Source: CAZJJY01 sp964546445 (GTDB lineage Bacteria; Patescibacteriota; Microgenomatia; PFEM01; JAPLYW01). Taken from it: a stretch of 14,968 nt of DNA. Positions within the stretch are counted from its first letter, which is position 1. Every line of letters starts with the position of its first letter. This document shows positions 5,452-11,644 of this stretch, in pieces. The position numbers were made by a program, and so were the translations under genes. The stretch spans positions 1 through 14,968 of the forward strand of contig CAZJJY010000013.1 in the NCBI GenBank assembly GCA_964546445.1. Direction: 5' to 3'. Under the pieces are notes generated by a model. It saw only the letters and a program-made list of their open reading frames with translations, searched no databases and was not told the DNA's origin.

Positions 5452-6324
5452 TTATAAACATATTTTCTTTGCAATTTCTTGAAAAATATTTTGATATTTA
5501 TGATTTACTTTTATTACCGGTTTCATCTTTACCATTGCCTCTATAAAATCTTTACTGTAAGGAATTCTGCCGATAGCAGAAGCTCCTTTTTCTTTTATAT
5601 ATTTTTCTATCTTTATTGTAAATGGCTTATTTATATCCCACTTGTTGACAACAACACCATAAGAAATTTTAAAATGTTCGACTACCTGCAAAACTCTTTT
5701 TAAAGCACTAAACGCAACTGGCGTAGGTTCGGTCACGGCAATAATATAATCGCTTCCTCTGATAGAAGCGATTACTGGGCAACCAATTCCCGGCGCTGAA
5801 TCAACTACTAAAAAATCAGCATTTATTTTTTTTGCCATTTTTTCAGCTCTCTCTTTTACTATATTAACCACATTTCCGCTTCCTGACTCGCCCATTTTTA
5901 GTTGGCCAGAAACAATGGGAAAGCCATAATCTGTCTCAGCTTCCCCGATGATAGCATTTTTAACTTTTTTTATAGTTATCCCTTCGGGACATAAAAGCTT
6001 ACAAACACCACACCCTTCACATAAAAATTCATTTATTTTAGGTATTTGTCTTTTTTCATCCCAAGAAATTGCAGAAAAAACACAATTATTTATAATATTT
6101 TTGCATCGTTCAGCTTTTTTATTAACAAAGGCCTTATAATTTGTTGATATATTTTCTTTTTTACTTAAATTTTTAACACCAAGGAGCAAAGCAAGATTAG
6201 CCGCATCAACATCACAATCAACAGCCATAATTTTGTTTTTTTCAGCTAGAAGAACAGATAAAGAAGCAGCTAAACTACTTTTCCCAACTCCTCCTTTTCC
6301 TGATAAAATTGTTATTGTTTTCAT
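5452..6324 (-). CDS. MinD-family ATPase with inserted ferredoxin domain (copy 2)
   Basis: This 290-residue P-loop ATPase has a deviant Walker A, SGKGGVGKSS (residues 8-17), and switch motifs DCDVDAANL and VVDSAPGIGCPVIAS. A ferredoxin-like insert at about residues 72-115 carries one intact 4Fe-4S motif (C102, C105, C108, C112-Pro). The other motif is reduced to C74 and C81. It pairs with the gene immediately upstream (ATGA overlap, 6321-6324) and has a good Shine-Dalgarno, GAGGTGAT. Such paired ATPases act in the ORP complex of Desulfovibrio and may drive Fe-S or metal-cluster transfer; the exact reaction is unknown. It is not nitrogenase NifH, because the ferredoxin insert and lengths differ. 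Confidence 0.88.
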   Translation of the reverse strand: MKTITILSGKGGVGKSSLAASLSVLLAEKNKIMAVDCDVDAANLALLLGVKNLSKKENISTNYKAFVNKKAERCKNIINNCVFSAISWDEKRQIPKINEFLCEGCGVCKLLCPEGITIKKVKNAIIGEAETDYGFPIVSGQLKMGESGSGNVVNIVKERAEKMAKKINADFLVVDSAPGIGCPVIASIRGSDYIIAVTEPTPVAFSALKRVLQVVEHFKISYGVVVNKWDINKPFTIKIEKYIKEKGASAIGRIPYSKDFIEAMVKMKPVIKVNHKYQNIFQEIAKKICL

Positions 6325-7154
6325 TTTTTTATCACCTCAATTATTTTTTGAATTGCTTCATGTTCAATAGGCTTACCTTCAAAATATAATTTTTCTATTT
6401 CCTTGCTATAAGGTATCCTAGCAATAATTTCTGATTGATGTTCTTTGGCTACTTTTCCAACTATATTTTCTGAAGCAATATCCGCTCTATTTAAAATAAT
6501 TTTTGTTTTTATTTTTAGTTTTTCCGTTAAGGTAAGAATAAGATTAAGATCATGAGCCCCCAAAGGAGTAGGCTCAGTAACTGCAAAAGCACAATCACTA
6601 TTAAGTAAAGCAGCAATTACAGGACAGTGAGTACCAGCAGCTGTATCAACTATTACAAAATCATACTCTTTTTCTTTCTCTGTTATAAATTTTTTTACCG
6701 CATTAACAACCAAACTAGATTCTTCTATTCCTGGTTTCATCCTACCTGATACTAAAGTAAGATTTTTTTTATTGCCAATAAAAATTTCTCCTATTTTTTG
6801 CTTTGTTTCAGAAATTGCACCAACAGGACAAACTATTTTACAAGCCTTACATCCAGTACATTGATCATAAATAAAGATGGGATTTTTGTTTTTAACGAAA
6901 GCAATTGCATGTTCCCTACAAACTTGAGCACATTGACCACATTTTATACATTTATCTGAATCAAGCTTGGGAATCATATTTTCCACATCCCTTACTTTTT
7001 TTATTTTTAGACCAAGGAGCAAGTCGTCACCAGGACAATCCACATCCATATCAACTAACAAAACTTTTTTGTTTTTTGTAAGATTGTGGGCAAGAGCCAC
7101 TGCAATCATGGATTTTCCTGTTCCACCTTTTCCTCCGGTAATAGCAATCTTCAT
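6321..7154 (-). CDS. MinD-family ATPase with inserted ferredoxin domain (copy 1)
   Basis: This 277-residue P-loop ATPase has the deviant Walker A GGKGGTGKS (7-15) and the DMDVDCPGDD and VDTAAGTHCPVIAA segments. The ferredoxin insert is complete here, with two 4Fe-4S motifs: C69, C72, C75, C79 and C99, C102, C105, C109-Pro. Compared with copy 2, both clusters are intact, so the two ATPases probably form an unequal pair. The ATG overlaps the stop of the preceding NifX-like gene (ATGA at 7151-7154), giving translational coupling. The likely cytoplasmic role, inferred from ORP-type neighbours, is ATP-driven assembly or insertion of a metal cluster. Confidence 0.9.
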   Translation of the reverse strand: MKIAITGGKGGTGKSMIAVALAHNLTKNKKVLLVDMDVDCPGDDLLLGLKIKKVRDVENMIPKLDSDKCIKCGQCAQVCREHAIAFVKNKNPIFIYDQCTGCKACKIVCPVGAISETKQKIGEIFIGNKKNLTLVSGRMKPGIEESSLVVNAVKKFITEKEKEYDFVIVDTAAGTHCPVIAALLNSDCAFAVTEPTPLGAHDLNLILTLTEKLKIKTKIILNRADIASENIVGKVAKEHQSEIIARIPYSKEIEKLYFEGKPIEHEAIQKIIEVIKK

Positions 7155-7510
7155 CTCTTATGTTCTCCGCAAATATCTTCCAAACCTGCTTTTTTAATTT
7201 TTTTATTTTTCCACATCTCAAAAATATCCCTTACTGTTTTTGCCTGCCAAACATAAACACCAATTCCTAACTGTTGGCAAAGATCAAGAGCTCTTGGGCC
7301 AAGCTCTTTACACAATAAAATATCAGCTCCATGTTTTTTCATAAGCTCTGGTGGCAAACCAACGCCACCCATATGTTCACTGATATTATCTATTATCTTT
7401 AAAAGATTACCTTTTTCATCAAGAAGCGTGTAAGTTTGACAACGTCCAAAATGTTCGGCTACCATATCCTGCATTCCCTTTTTACCGTTCGTTGGAATAA
7501 TTATCTTCAT
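7151..7510 (-). CDS. NifX/ORP-like metal-cluster protein (copy 2)
   Basis: This protein of about 119 residues belongs to the dinitrogenase FeMo-cofactor biosynthesis fold family (NifX/NifB C-terminal/orange protein). Family features are the MVAEHFGRCQTYTL segment, MGGVG followed by PPELMKKHGADILL, and CKELGPRALDLC with two cysteines. A C-terminal CGEH could add metal ligands. ORP in Desulfovibrio binds a Mo-Cu-S cluster; whether this one binds Mo, Cu or Fe is unknown. I start it at the ATG (7508-7510), which gives MKIIIPT. A TTG two codons earlier (7514-7516) is also possible and would leave only 2 nt after the previous stop. It overlaps the next ATPase gene by ATGA. Confidence 0.87.
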   Translation of the reverse strand: MKIIIPTNGKKGMQDMVAEHFGRCQTYTLLDEKGNLLKIIDNISEHMGGVGLPPELMKKHGADILLCKELGPRALDLCQQLGIGVYVWQAKTVRDIFEMWKNKKIKKAGLEDICGEHKR

Positions 7511-7518
7511 TCTCAAAA

Positions 7519-7854
7519 TTATAATTTCTTCAACTTACCTTCGATAAATTTTTGTATATTTTCTTCTGCAGAACCACTACCATTAAAAATATCAACCTTA
7601 AACTGTTCTAAAACATCTAAAGCTCTTGGACCAACATTTTTTGTAATTAAAACATCAACGCCTTTTTCGACAATCATCTGAGCTACTGAAACACCAACTC
7701 CACCTGTTTGATTTCTAATTATATTTTCCACTACCTCCATTTTTTTTATTTCTTTATTCTCAATTTCAACAATAAGAAAATAAGGACAACGCCCAAATGT
7801 TTCGCTAAGGTTACTATTAATACTTTTTCCTGAAGAACTTAAAGCTATTTTCAT
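7519..7854 (-). CDS. NifX/ORP-like metal-cluster protein (copy 1)
   Basis: This 111-residue protein has the same fold as its neighbour: MKIALSSSGKSINSNLSETFGRCPYF, then TGGVGVSVAQMIVEKGVDVLI and NVGPRALDVLEQF. It has only one cysteine (in FGRCPYF) and lacks the second-half cysteines and the C-terminal CGEH of copy 2. The two are therefore diverged partners that may differ in metal binding. It is the first gene after the promoter at 7888-7893, with a leader of about 27 nt and little Shine-Dalgarno. Stop and next start are adjacent. Proteins of this type accompany MinD-type ATPases in anaerobes. Confidence 0.88.
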   Translation of the reverse strand: MKIALSSSGKSINSNLSETFGRCPYFLIVEIENKEIKKMEVVENIIRNQTGGVGVSVAQMIVEKGVDVLITKNVGPRALDVLEQFKVDIFNGSGSAEENIQKFIEGKLKKL

Positions 7855-7874
7855 CTTATTATTTTTTCAACAAC

Positions 7875-7903
7875 TTTCACTATCCAAATTATAAACAGTG
7901 AAA
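7875..7903 (-). promoter_or_regulatory. Inverted repeat flanking the -10 box of the NifX/MinD operon
   Basis: Perfect 7-nt arms TTTCACT (7875-7881) and AGTGAAA (7897-7903) are separated by 15 nt. Centred between them on the minus strand is TATAAT (7888-7893). The geometry suits a dimeric repressor covering the -10. The -35 is unclear; TTGGAA lies too close. The regulator is unknown; the DUF134 protein of the same cluster is a candidate. Confidence 0.5.
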
Positions 7904-7941
7904 TGTTTCCAATCTTAATATAACTTATTATAATATCTATT

Positions 7942-7989
7942 AAACTCCTAACTCATCATTGAACGCAAATCTCGACAAGTCAGGAGTTT
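7942..7989 (-). terminator. Long hairpin after the DUF5320 gene
   Basis: On the minus strand, AAACTCCTGACT and AGTTAGGAGTTT (7978-7989 and 7942-7953) form a 12-bp stem with one G-U pair and a 24-nt loop. It begins 10 nt after the DUF5320 stop. It lacks a 3' T run, so it may stabilise the mRNA 3' end or attenuate read-through into the NifX genes instead of terminating fully. Confidence 0.45.
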
Positions 7990-7999
7990 GTTTTTACTT

Positions 8000-8257
8000 C
8001 TACTTCTGTAAATCCGTAAGTTCCTTTTCTGCTCCCTCCATCTCTTCCTGTAGTGCTTTACGATATCCTTTAATATCCTCAATTTTTTCTTCTTTCGTTT
8101 GAGGATCATTCCATCCGAAATATCTTCCCAAACCTCTACCGTATCCACGACCTCTACCAAATCCTACTCCCATTCCTCGACCTGTTCCACACTGACCTAA
8201 TCCTCTTCCGGTCATTGGACCTTGTCCTTGCGGACCTGTTCTATCAAATGCTGGCAT
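8000..8257 (-). CDS. DUF5320-type Gly/Arg-rich small protein
   Basis: This 85-residue protein starts MPAFDRTGPQGQGPMTGRG, the hallmark of the DUF5320 family. A GRGMGVGFGRGRGYGRGLGRY low-complexity stretch follows. The C-terminal helix (about residues 52-85, KEEKIEDIKGYRKALQEE) is charged and probably a coiled coil. One cysteine is present (QCGTG). Family members occur next to NifX/MinD/DUF134 genes in anaerobes; their function is unknown. The start is set at the ATG at 8257. An earlier in-frame GTG at 8269 overlaps the Shine-Dalgarno GGGAGG and cannot be used. It has its own strong promoter and probably heads the whole metal cluster. Confidence 0.85.
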   Translation of the reverse strand: MPAFDRTGPQGQGPMTGRGLGQCGTGRGMGVGFGRGRGYGRGLGRYFGWNDPQTKEEKIEDIKGYRKALQEEMEGAEKELTDLQK

Positions 8258-8289
8258 GTTCTTTGTCACCTCCCTTCGTAAATATTATA

Positions 8290-8332
8290 ATGAATATGTA
8301 TTCATAATAACACTCTAGTTTTAAATTGTCAA
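8290..8332 (-). promoter_or_regulatory. Promoter and palindromic operator of the DUF5320 gene
   Basis: On the minus strand, TTGACA (8327-8332) and TATTAT (8304-8309) are exactly 17 nt apart. A perfect palindrome with 7-nt arms, ATGAATA/TATTCAT around 2 nt (8290-8305), overlaps the -10 and the expected start of transcription. This shape resembles ArsR/SmtB-type operators, but no ArsR gene is in the window. GGGAGGTGA follows as the ribosome binding site. Confidence 0.7.
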
Positions 8333-8393
8333 GTTAAAAGAAGACTCCAAACTAACCCGCCTAACTAGAAACTTAAAATTCAGATTATATGCA

Positions 8394-8588
8394 ATGTGTT
8401 ATAATGAATTCATCGATAATAAAAAAGATACCACAGATAACTTAATAGTCAACTTCTTGAAAAAGGGCGGTCATATTGATAAGTTCTATCTCCAAAACAG
8501 AAAAAAGAATCCTTCACTTGTTTTCTTAAATGGTTGGTTTCGTGGCCATAATATCCGCGAAGCAATATTAAGAGCACTTGAAGGTTAG
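8394..8588 (+). CDS. Small unknown protein (possible)
   Basis: This 64-residue frame has sensible composition and a C-terminal segment FLNGWFRGHNIREAILRALEG that looks like a real fold end. I recognise no family. The start is doubtful. The ATG at 8394 has no Shine-Dalgarno, and a GTTATAATG box (TATAAT 8400-8405) lies inside the frame just after it. If that box is the promoter, translation must begin later, for example at the TTG at 8457 (43 residues). It stands alone, divergent from DUF5320 and convergent with the RRM gene. The 95 nt after it show nothing clear. Confidence 0.45.
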   Translation: MCYNEFIDNKKDTTDNLIVNFLKKGGHIDKFYLQNRKKNPSLVFLNGWFRGHNIREAILRALEG

Positions 8589-8683
8589 TAGTTAATTTAT
8601 TCCACACAAAGAACACCTAATTTTTAAATACTTTTAAATTAAGTTCTATCCTTTCTTTTTTCTACAAGAAACTAAATCAGGGG

Positions 8684-9010
8684 TTAACGATAACCTCCGC
8701 CTCTTGGGCCTCGGTTATCTCCTCTAGGACCTCCACCTCGATTGTCAAATCTTGGTCTTTCTTCTCTTGGTTTTGCAACATTAACAACAATCTTTCTTCC
8801 TTCCAATTCAGTGTCATTTAATTTTTCAATAGCTTCATCTGCTTCTTTATCATTCTCCATTTCAATAAAACCAAATCCTTTGCCTTGACCACTATCTCTA
8901 TCAATGATCACATCACAGGAAACAACTTTACCAATTTTGGAAAATATTTCTTCTAATTGAGAACTAGTTACGGCATAAGGGAGCCTTCCAACGAATAATC
9001 TTTTAGACAT
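8684..9010 (-). CDS. RRM RNA-binding protein with RGG tail
   Basis: This 108-residue protein is a single RNA recognition motif with an arginine-glycine tail, as in cyanobacterial Rbp and eukaryotic glycine-rich RNA-binding proteins. RNP2 is LFVGRL (residues 5-10) and RNP1 is KGFGFIEM (about 44-51), carrying the aromatic residues that stack on RNA. The tail from about residue 85 is RGGGPRGDNRGPRGGGYR. It probably acts as an RNA chaperone or cold-stress protein in the cytoplasm. The Shine-Dalgarno AAAGGTGGTGA precedes the ATG. A leader of over 100 nt between the promoter at 9145-9150 and the start suggests control at the RNA level. Confidence 0.93.
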   Translation of the reverse strand: MSKRLFVGRLPYAVTSSQLEEIFSKIGKVVSCDVIIDRDSGQGKGFGFIEMENDKEADEAIEKLNDTELEGRKIVVNVAKPREERPRFDNRGGGPRGDNRGPRGGGYR

Positions 9011-9119
9011 TTATTTTTTCACCACCTTTCTACTTTAAAATACTGTCTCTATCTGGCGAACAGAAAAAATCTTTGGAAGACATCTTCTTAGCTAACGAGA
9101 GGAAACAGGTGTTAATAAA

Positions 9120-9150
9120 ATCCCTCCTTAAGGGATATATTTATATTATA
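9120..9150 (-). promoter_or_regulatory. -10 box and 5'-end hairpin of the RRM gene leader
   Basis: On the minus strand, TATAAT (9145-9150) is followed about 8 nt later by ATCCCT-TAAGG-AGGGAT (9136-9120), a perfect 6-bp stem, and then TTTTATT. The hairpin could be the terminator of typA, which ends at 9168, or a structure at the very 5' end of the roughly 128-nt RRM leader. It could also be both. No clear -35 is seen. Confidence 0.5.
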
Positions 9151-9167
9151 ACATATTTTTGACTATA

Positions 9168-10991
9168 TTATTTTCTCTTCGATCTTTTTCTATCTAGTTC
9201 TGTCAAAAACTTTTTTCTCAAGCGAAGCGATTTTGGAGTAATTTCCAAAAGTTCATCTTTCTCAATAAAATCTAAGCATTGTTCTAAGCTAAATACTGTT
9301 GGTGGGGTAAGTTGGATTACTCCATCTGAAGATTTTGAACGCATATTACTTAATTGCTTTCCCTTGCAAACATTAATAACAAGATCGTCGTCCTTGGCGT
9401 TCTTACCAATTATCATTCCTTCATATACTTTTTCCCCCGGACCAATAAAAGTGATCCCTCTTTCTTGAGCAGCATTAAGACCATAAGACAAAGATTCCCC
9501 TGATTGTGAAGCTATTAAAACTCCACCTCTCATTCTTGGTATTGCTTTTCCAACAGGCTGATAATCAACAACCTGAGAACTAAAAATTACTGTTCCTTTA
9601 GTTGCTGTTAATAAAATACTTCTTAGTCCAATTATCGCTCGGGTAGGAACCCTGTAAATAAATTCAATTTCTTTTTCATTAATAGGCTCTGTTTTGACTA
9701 GAACTGCAAATCTTTTCCCCATCTCTTGATTAATTATTCCTTGGTATTCTTTAAGAACAATAATATTTAATTCTTCAACTGGCTCGTTCACTACTCCATC
9801 AATTTTCTTGAAAATTACTTCCGGCTTTTCTACTTCCATCTCATATCCCTCTCTTCTTAAGTTTTCTAAAAATACGGCCAAATGAAGTTCTCCTCTTCCA
9901 GAAATTTGAAACTTTCCATCAGTTCTTTTAACTACCTTCAGGCTTAAGTTCTTCTCAAGTTCTTTGTTTAAACGTTCTTCAAGTTGTCTAATAGTTACAA
10001 ACTTTCCTTCTTTTCCAGAAAAGGGAGAAACATTAGTTCCTAAAGTCAAATGAAGAGTTGGTTCTCCAATTTCAACCGCCGAAAGTATTTGAGTATCACC
10101 TGGCTCAGAAATGGTATCACCAATTTTTGATTCAGAAACACCAGCAATAGTAACAATATCACCAGAACACACTTTCTCAGCAACTATTTTATTAAGACCC
10201 TGAAAAACAAATATTTTCTCAGCTTTAAAAGCTTTGTTCGGATTACTAGATAAAGTTAATTTTTTTCCTATATTGATTATTCCCTGATGAATTCTACCGA
10301 CAGACATTCTGCCAAGATGTGGATCATAATCAAGAGCAGAAACTAACATTTTAAAAGGTTTTTTATCATCTACATTTGGGGCAGGAACATGATCAATAAT
10401 CTTTTCCAATAAAGGAGTAACTGTTGCTTGTTCATTAAAGTCTTTTGGCAAAGAATCATAAACTCTTCCTTCTCTACCTACGGTATAGACTACAGGAAAT
10501 TCAAGATGATCTTCACTAGTTGCCAATTCTAAAAATAAATTTTCTGTTTTTTCTACAACATGAGCAACACGAGCATATGGTTTATCAATTTTATTAATAA
10601 CCACAATTACTTTCAAATCTAATTCTAAAGCTTTTTTCAAAACAAACCTTGTTTGTGGCATCGGACCTTCTTGAGCATCGATAATAAGCAAAGCTCCATT
10701 AGCCATTCCTAAAGTTCGTTCAATCTCACCGGAAAAATCAGCATGACCAGGAGTATCAATAATATTGATTTTTACTCCCTTATAAAGGATTGCACAATTT
10801 TTTGCCGTAATAGTAATTCCTCGTTCTCTTTCTTGATCATTACTATCCAATATCCTTTCTTCTCCCATTTGCTGCTGATTATCACGAAAAACATGCGTTT
10901 GTTTAAGCAAGGCATCAATTAGAGTTGTCTTACCATGATCAACGTGAGCAATGACGACTACATTTCTGATAGATTTATTTGTTTTTTCCAT
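9168..10991 (-). CDS. typA: Translational GTPase TypA/BipA
   Basis: This 607-residue ribosome-binding GTPase of the EF-G family is full length for TypA. It is linked to 50S assembly and stress adaptation. The G1 motif AHVDHGKT (residues 15-22), the switch with RGITI, G3 DTPGHADF, G4 NKID and a G5-like SALDYDP are all present. Domain 2, the GRGELHLAVFLENLRREGYE segment and the TypA-specific C-terminal domain (NVCKGKQLSNMRS, LTPPTVFSLEQCLDFIEKDELLEITP) follow. The frame is open for 19 further codons upstream, but family alignment and a GGGG-containing leader favour the ATG at 10989-10991. It appears to be a single-gene unit. Confidence 0.97.
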   Translation of the reverse strand: MEKTNKSIRNVVVIAHVDHGKTTLIDALLKQTHVFRDNQQQMGEERILDSNDQERERGITITAKNCAILYKGVKINIIDTPGHADFSGEIERTLGMANGALLIIDAQEGPMPQTRFVLKKALELDLKVIVVINKIDKPYARVAHVVEKTENLFLELATSEDHLEFPVVYTVGREGRVYDSLPKDFNEQATVTPLLEKIIDHVPAPNVDDKKPFKMLVSALDYDPHLGRMSVGRIHQGIINIGKKLTLSSNPNKAFKAEKIFVFQGLNKIVAEKVCSGDIVTIAGVSESKIGDTISEPGDTQILSAVEIGEPTLHLTLGTNVSPFSGKEGKFVTIRQLEERLNKELEKNLSLKVVKRTDGKFQISGRGELHLAVFLENLRREGYEMEVEKPEVIFKKIDGVVNEPVEELNIIVLKEYQGIINQEMGKRFAVLVKTEPINEKEIEFIYRVPTRAIIGLRSILLTATKGTVIFSSQVVDYQPVGKAIPRMRGGVLIASQSGESLSYGLNAAQERGITFIGPGEKVYEGMIIGKNAKDDDLVINVCKGKQLSNMRSKSSDGVIQLTPPTVFSLEQCLDFIEKDELLEITPKSLRLRKKFLTELDRKRSKRK

Positions 10992-11021
10992 AATAAAACC
11001 CCGCTTCAAGGGTAAAGTAAC

Positions 11022-11030
11022 ATTGTACCA
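11022..11030 (-). promoter_or_regulatory. Extended -10 promoter of typA
   Basis: The minus-strand sequence TGGTACAAT is an extended -10 (TGnTACAAT) ending about 30 nt before the typA ATG. The -35 is weak, as is common with extended -10 promoters. The hexamer alone could be chance. Confidence 0.4.
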
Positions 11031-11118
11031 GTAGATAGGCAAAAACACCAGCTATTGAGTCCTCAATTTAAAATATTAGTCAAGACATGATAAAATCATA
11101 TTGCTAAAATATAATCAC

Positions 11119-11358
11119 ATGCCAAGTAACCTAATCTATACCAATCGTGCCATTAAAAAGATATCTTTTTATGGTTTAGAAAAATGGCAGATAGAAAAAG
11201 TTCTTTCAGACCCGCAAAGAATCGCGTGGGCCAATGTTTCTGGACTTAAAAATGTTATTAGAGTTACTAATCATATTGAAATTGGGGTTACCGTTAAAGA
11301 AGAAAAAGATGGAATGATAAAAATAATCTCTGTTTGGAGAAGAAAACTATTTGCCTAA
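11119..11358 (+). CDS. Small DUF4258-like protein, function unknown
   Basis: This protein has about 79 residues from the ATG at 11119: MPSNLIYTNRAIKKISFYGL, then QIEKVLSDPQRI, and a C-terminal IKIISVWRRKLFA strand. The order (helix, DP-R-I, central strands, closing VWRR) resembles DUF4258 and RelE/BrnT-like small folds. The match is by impression only, and I see no catalytic proof. The frame is open from a TTG at 11101. The only -10-like boxes (TAAAAT 11105-11110, TATAAT 11110-11115) lie between the two, so the ATG is preferred and the mRNA may be leaderless. Its end overlaps the DUF3175 frame by 25 nt. Confidence 0.6.
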   Translation: MPSNLIYTNRAIKKISFYGLEKWQIEKVLSDPQRIAWANVSGLKNVIRVTNHIEIGVTVKEEKDGMIKIISVWRRKLFA

Positions 11359-11642
11359 AGATTAATAAAATAACCAAGAAAAAATGGTCAGGAGAAATAA
11401 CTAAAAAAAGCATCGCTCTTGATTTGGAAGAAGGAGTATTTACTTGGAAAAACCCAAAAAGAATTGCTCTTTCTTTAAAAAAATCAGCCGAAAACAGTGT
11501 TCGAAGAAAATCCCCTCCCTTTCAATCGGCTATGAGTATGCTTAATTTTTATATAAACCGAGCTGGGGGGAACTTGAAAAAAGAACAAAAAGAAATTTTA
11601 GAGCAATCTAAAATCGAACTTCGTAAACTTTTTGAAAAATAA
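11334..11642 (+). CDS. DUF3175 family protein
   Basis: This protein of up to 102 residues is rich in lysine. Family landmarks are KKWSGEITKKSIALDLEEGVF, WKNPKRIALSLKKSAE and the C-terminal SAMSMLNFYINRAGGNL before a lysine-rich helix. The biological role of DUF3175 is unknown; the basic, compact chain could bind nucleic acid. The start is uncertain. TTG at 11334 is the only standard start codon before the conserved region and sits inside the previous gene; ATT codons at 11349 or 11361 are alternatives. It ends 2 nt from the stop of the convergent gltX gene. Confidence 0.8.
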   Translation: MEKKTICLKINKITKKKWSGEITKKSIALDLEEGVFTWKNPKRIALSLKKSAENSVRRKSPPFQSAMSMLNFYINRAGGNLKKEQKEILEQSKIELRKLFEK

Positions 11643-11644
11643 AT

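Noticed and set aside
5452..7154. The two P-loop ATPases as nitrogenase iron protein NifH, and the NifX-like proteins as evidence of nitrogen fixation
   Set aside because: The ATPases carry inserted ferredoxin domains and lack the NifH pattern. No nifDK, nifB radical-SAM or nifEN gene is present. The MinD/ORP type fits better.
7948..8160. Minus-strand frame in another phase over the DUF5320 gene
   Set aside because: It is a shifted reading of the repetitive GR-coding stretch. The DUF5320 frame has the family N-terminus, Shine-Dalgarno and promoter.
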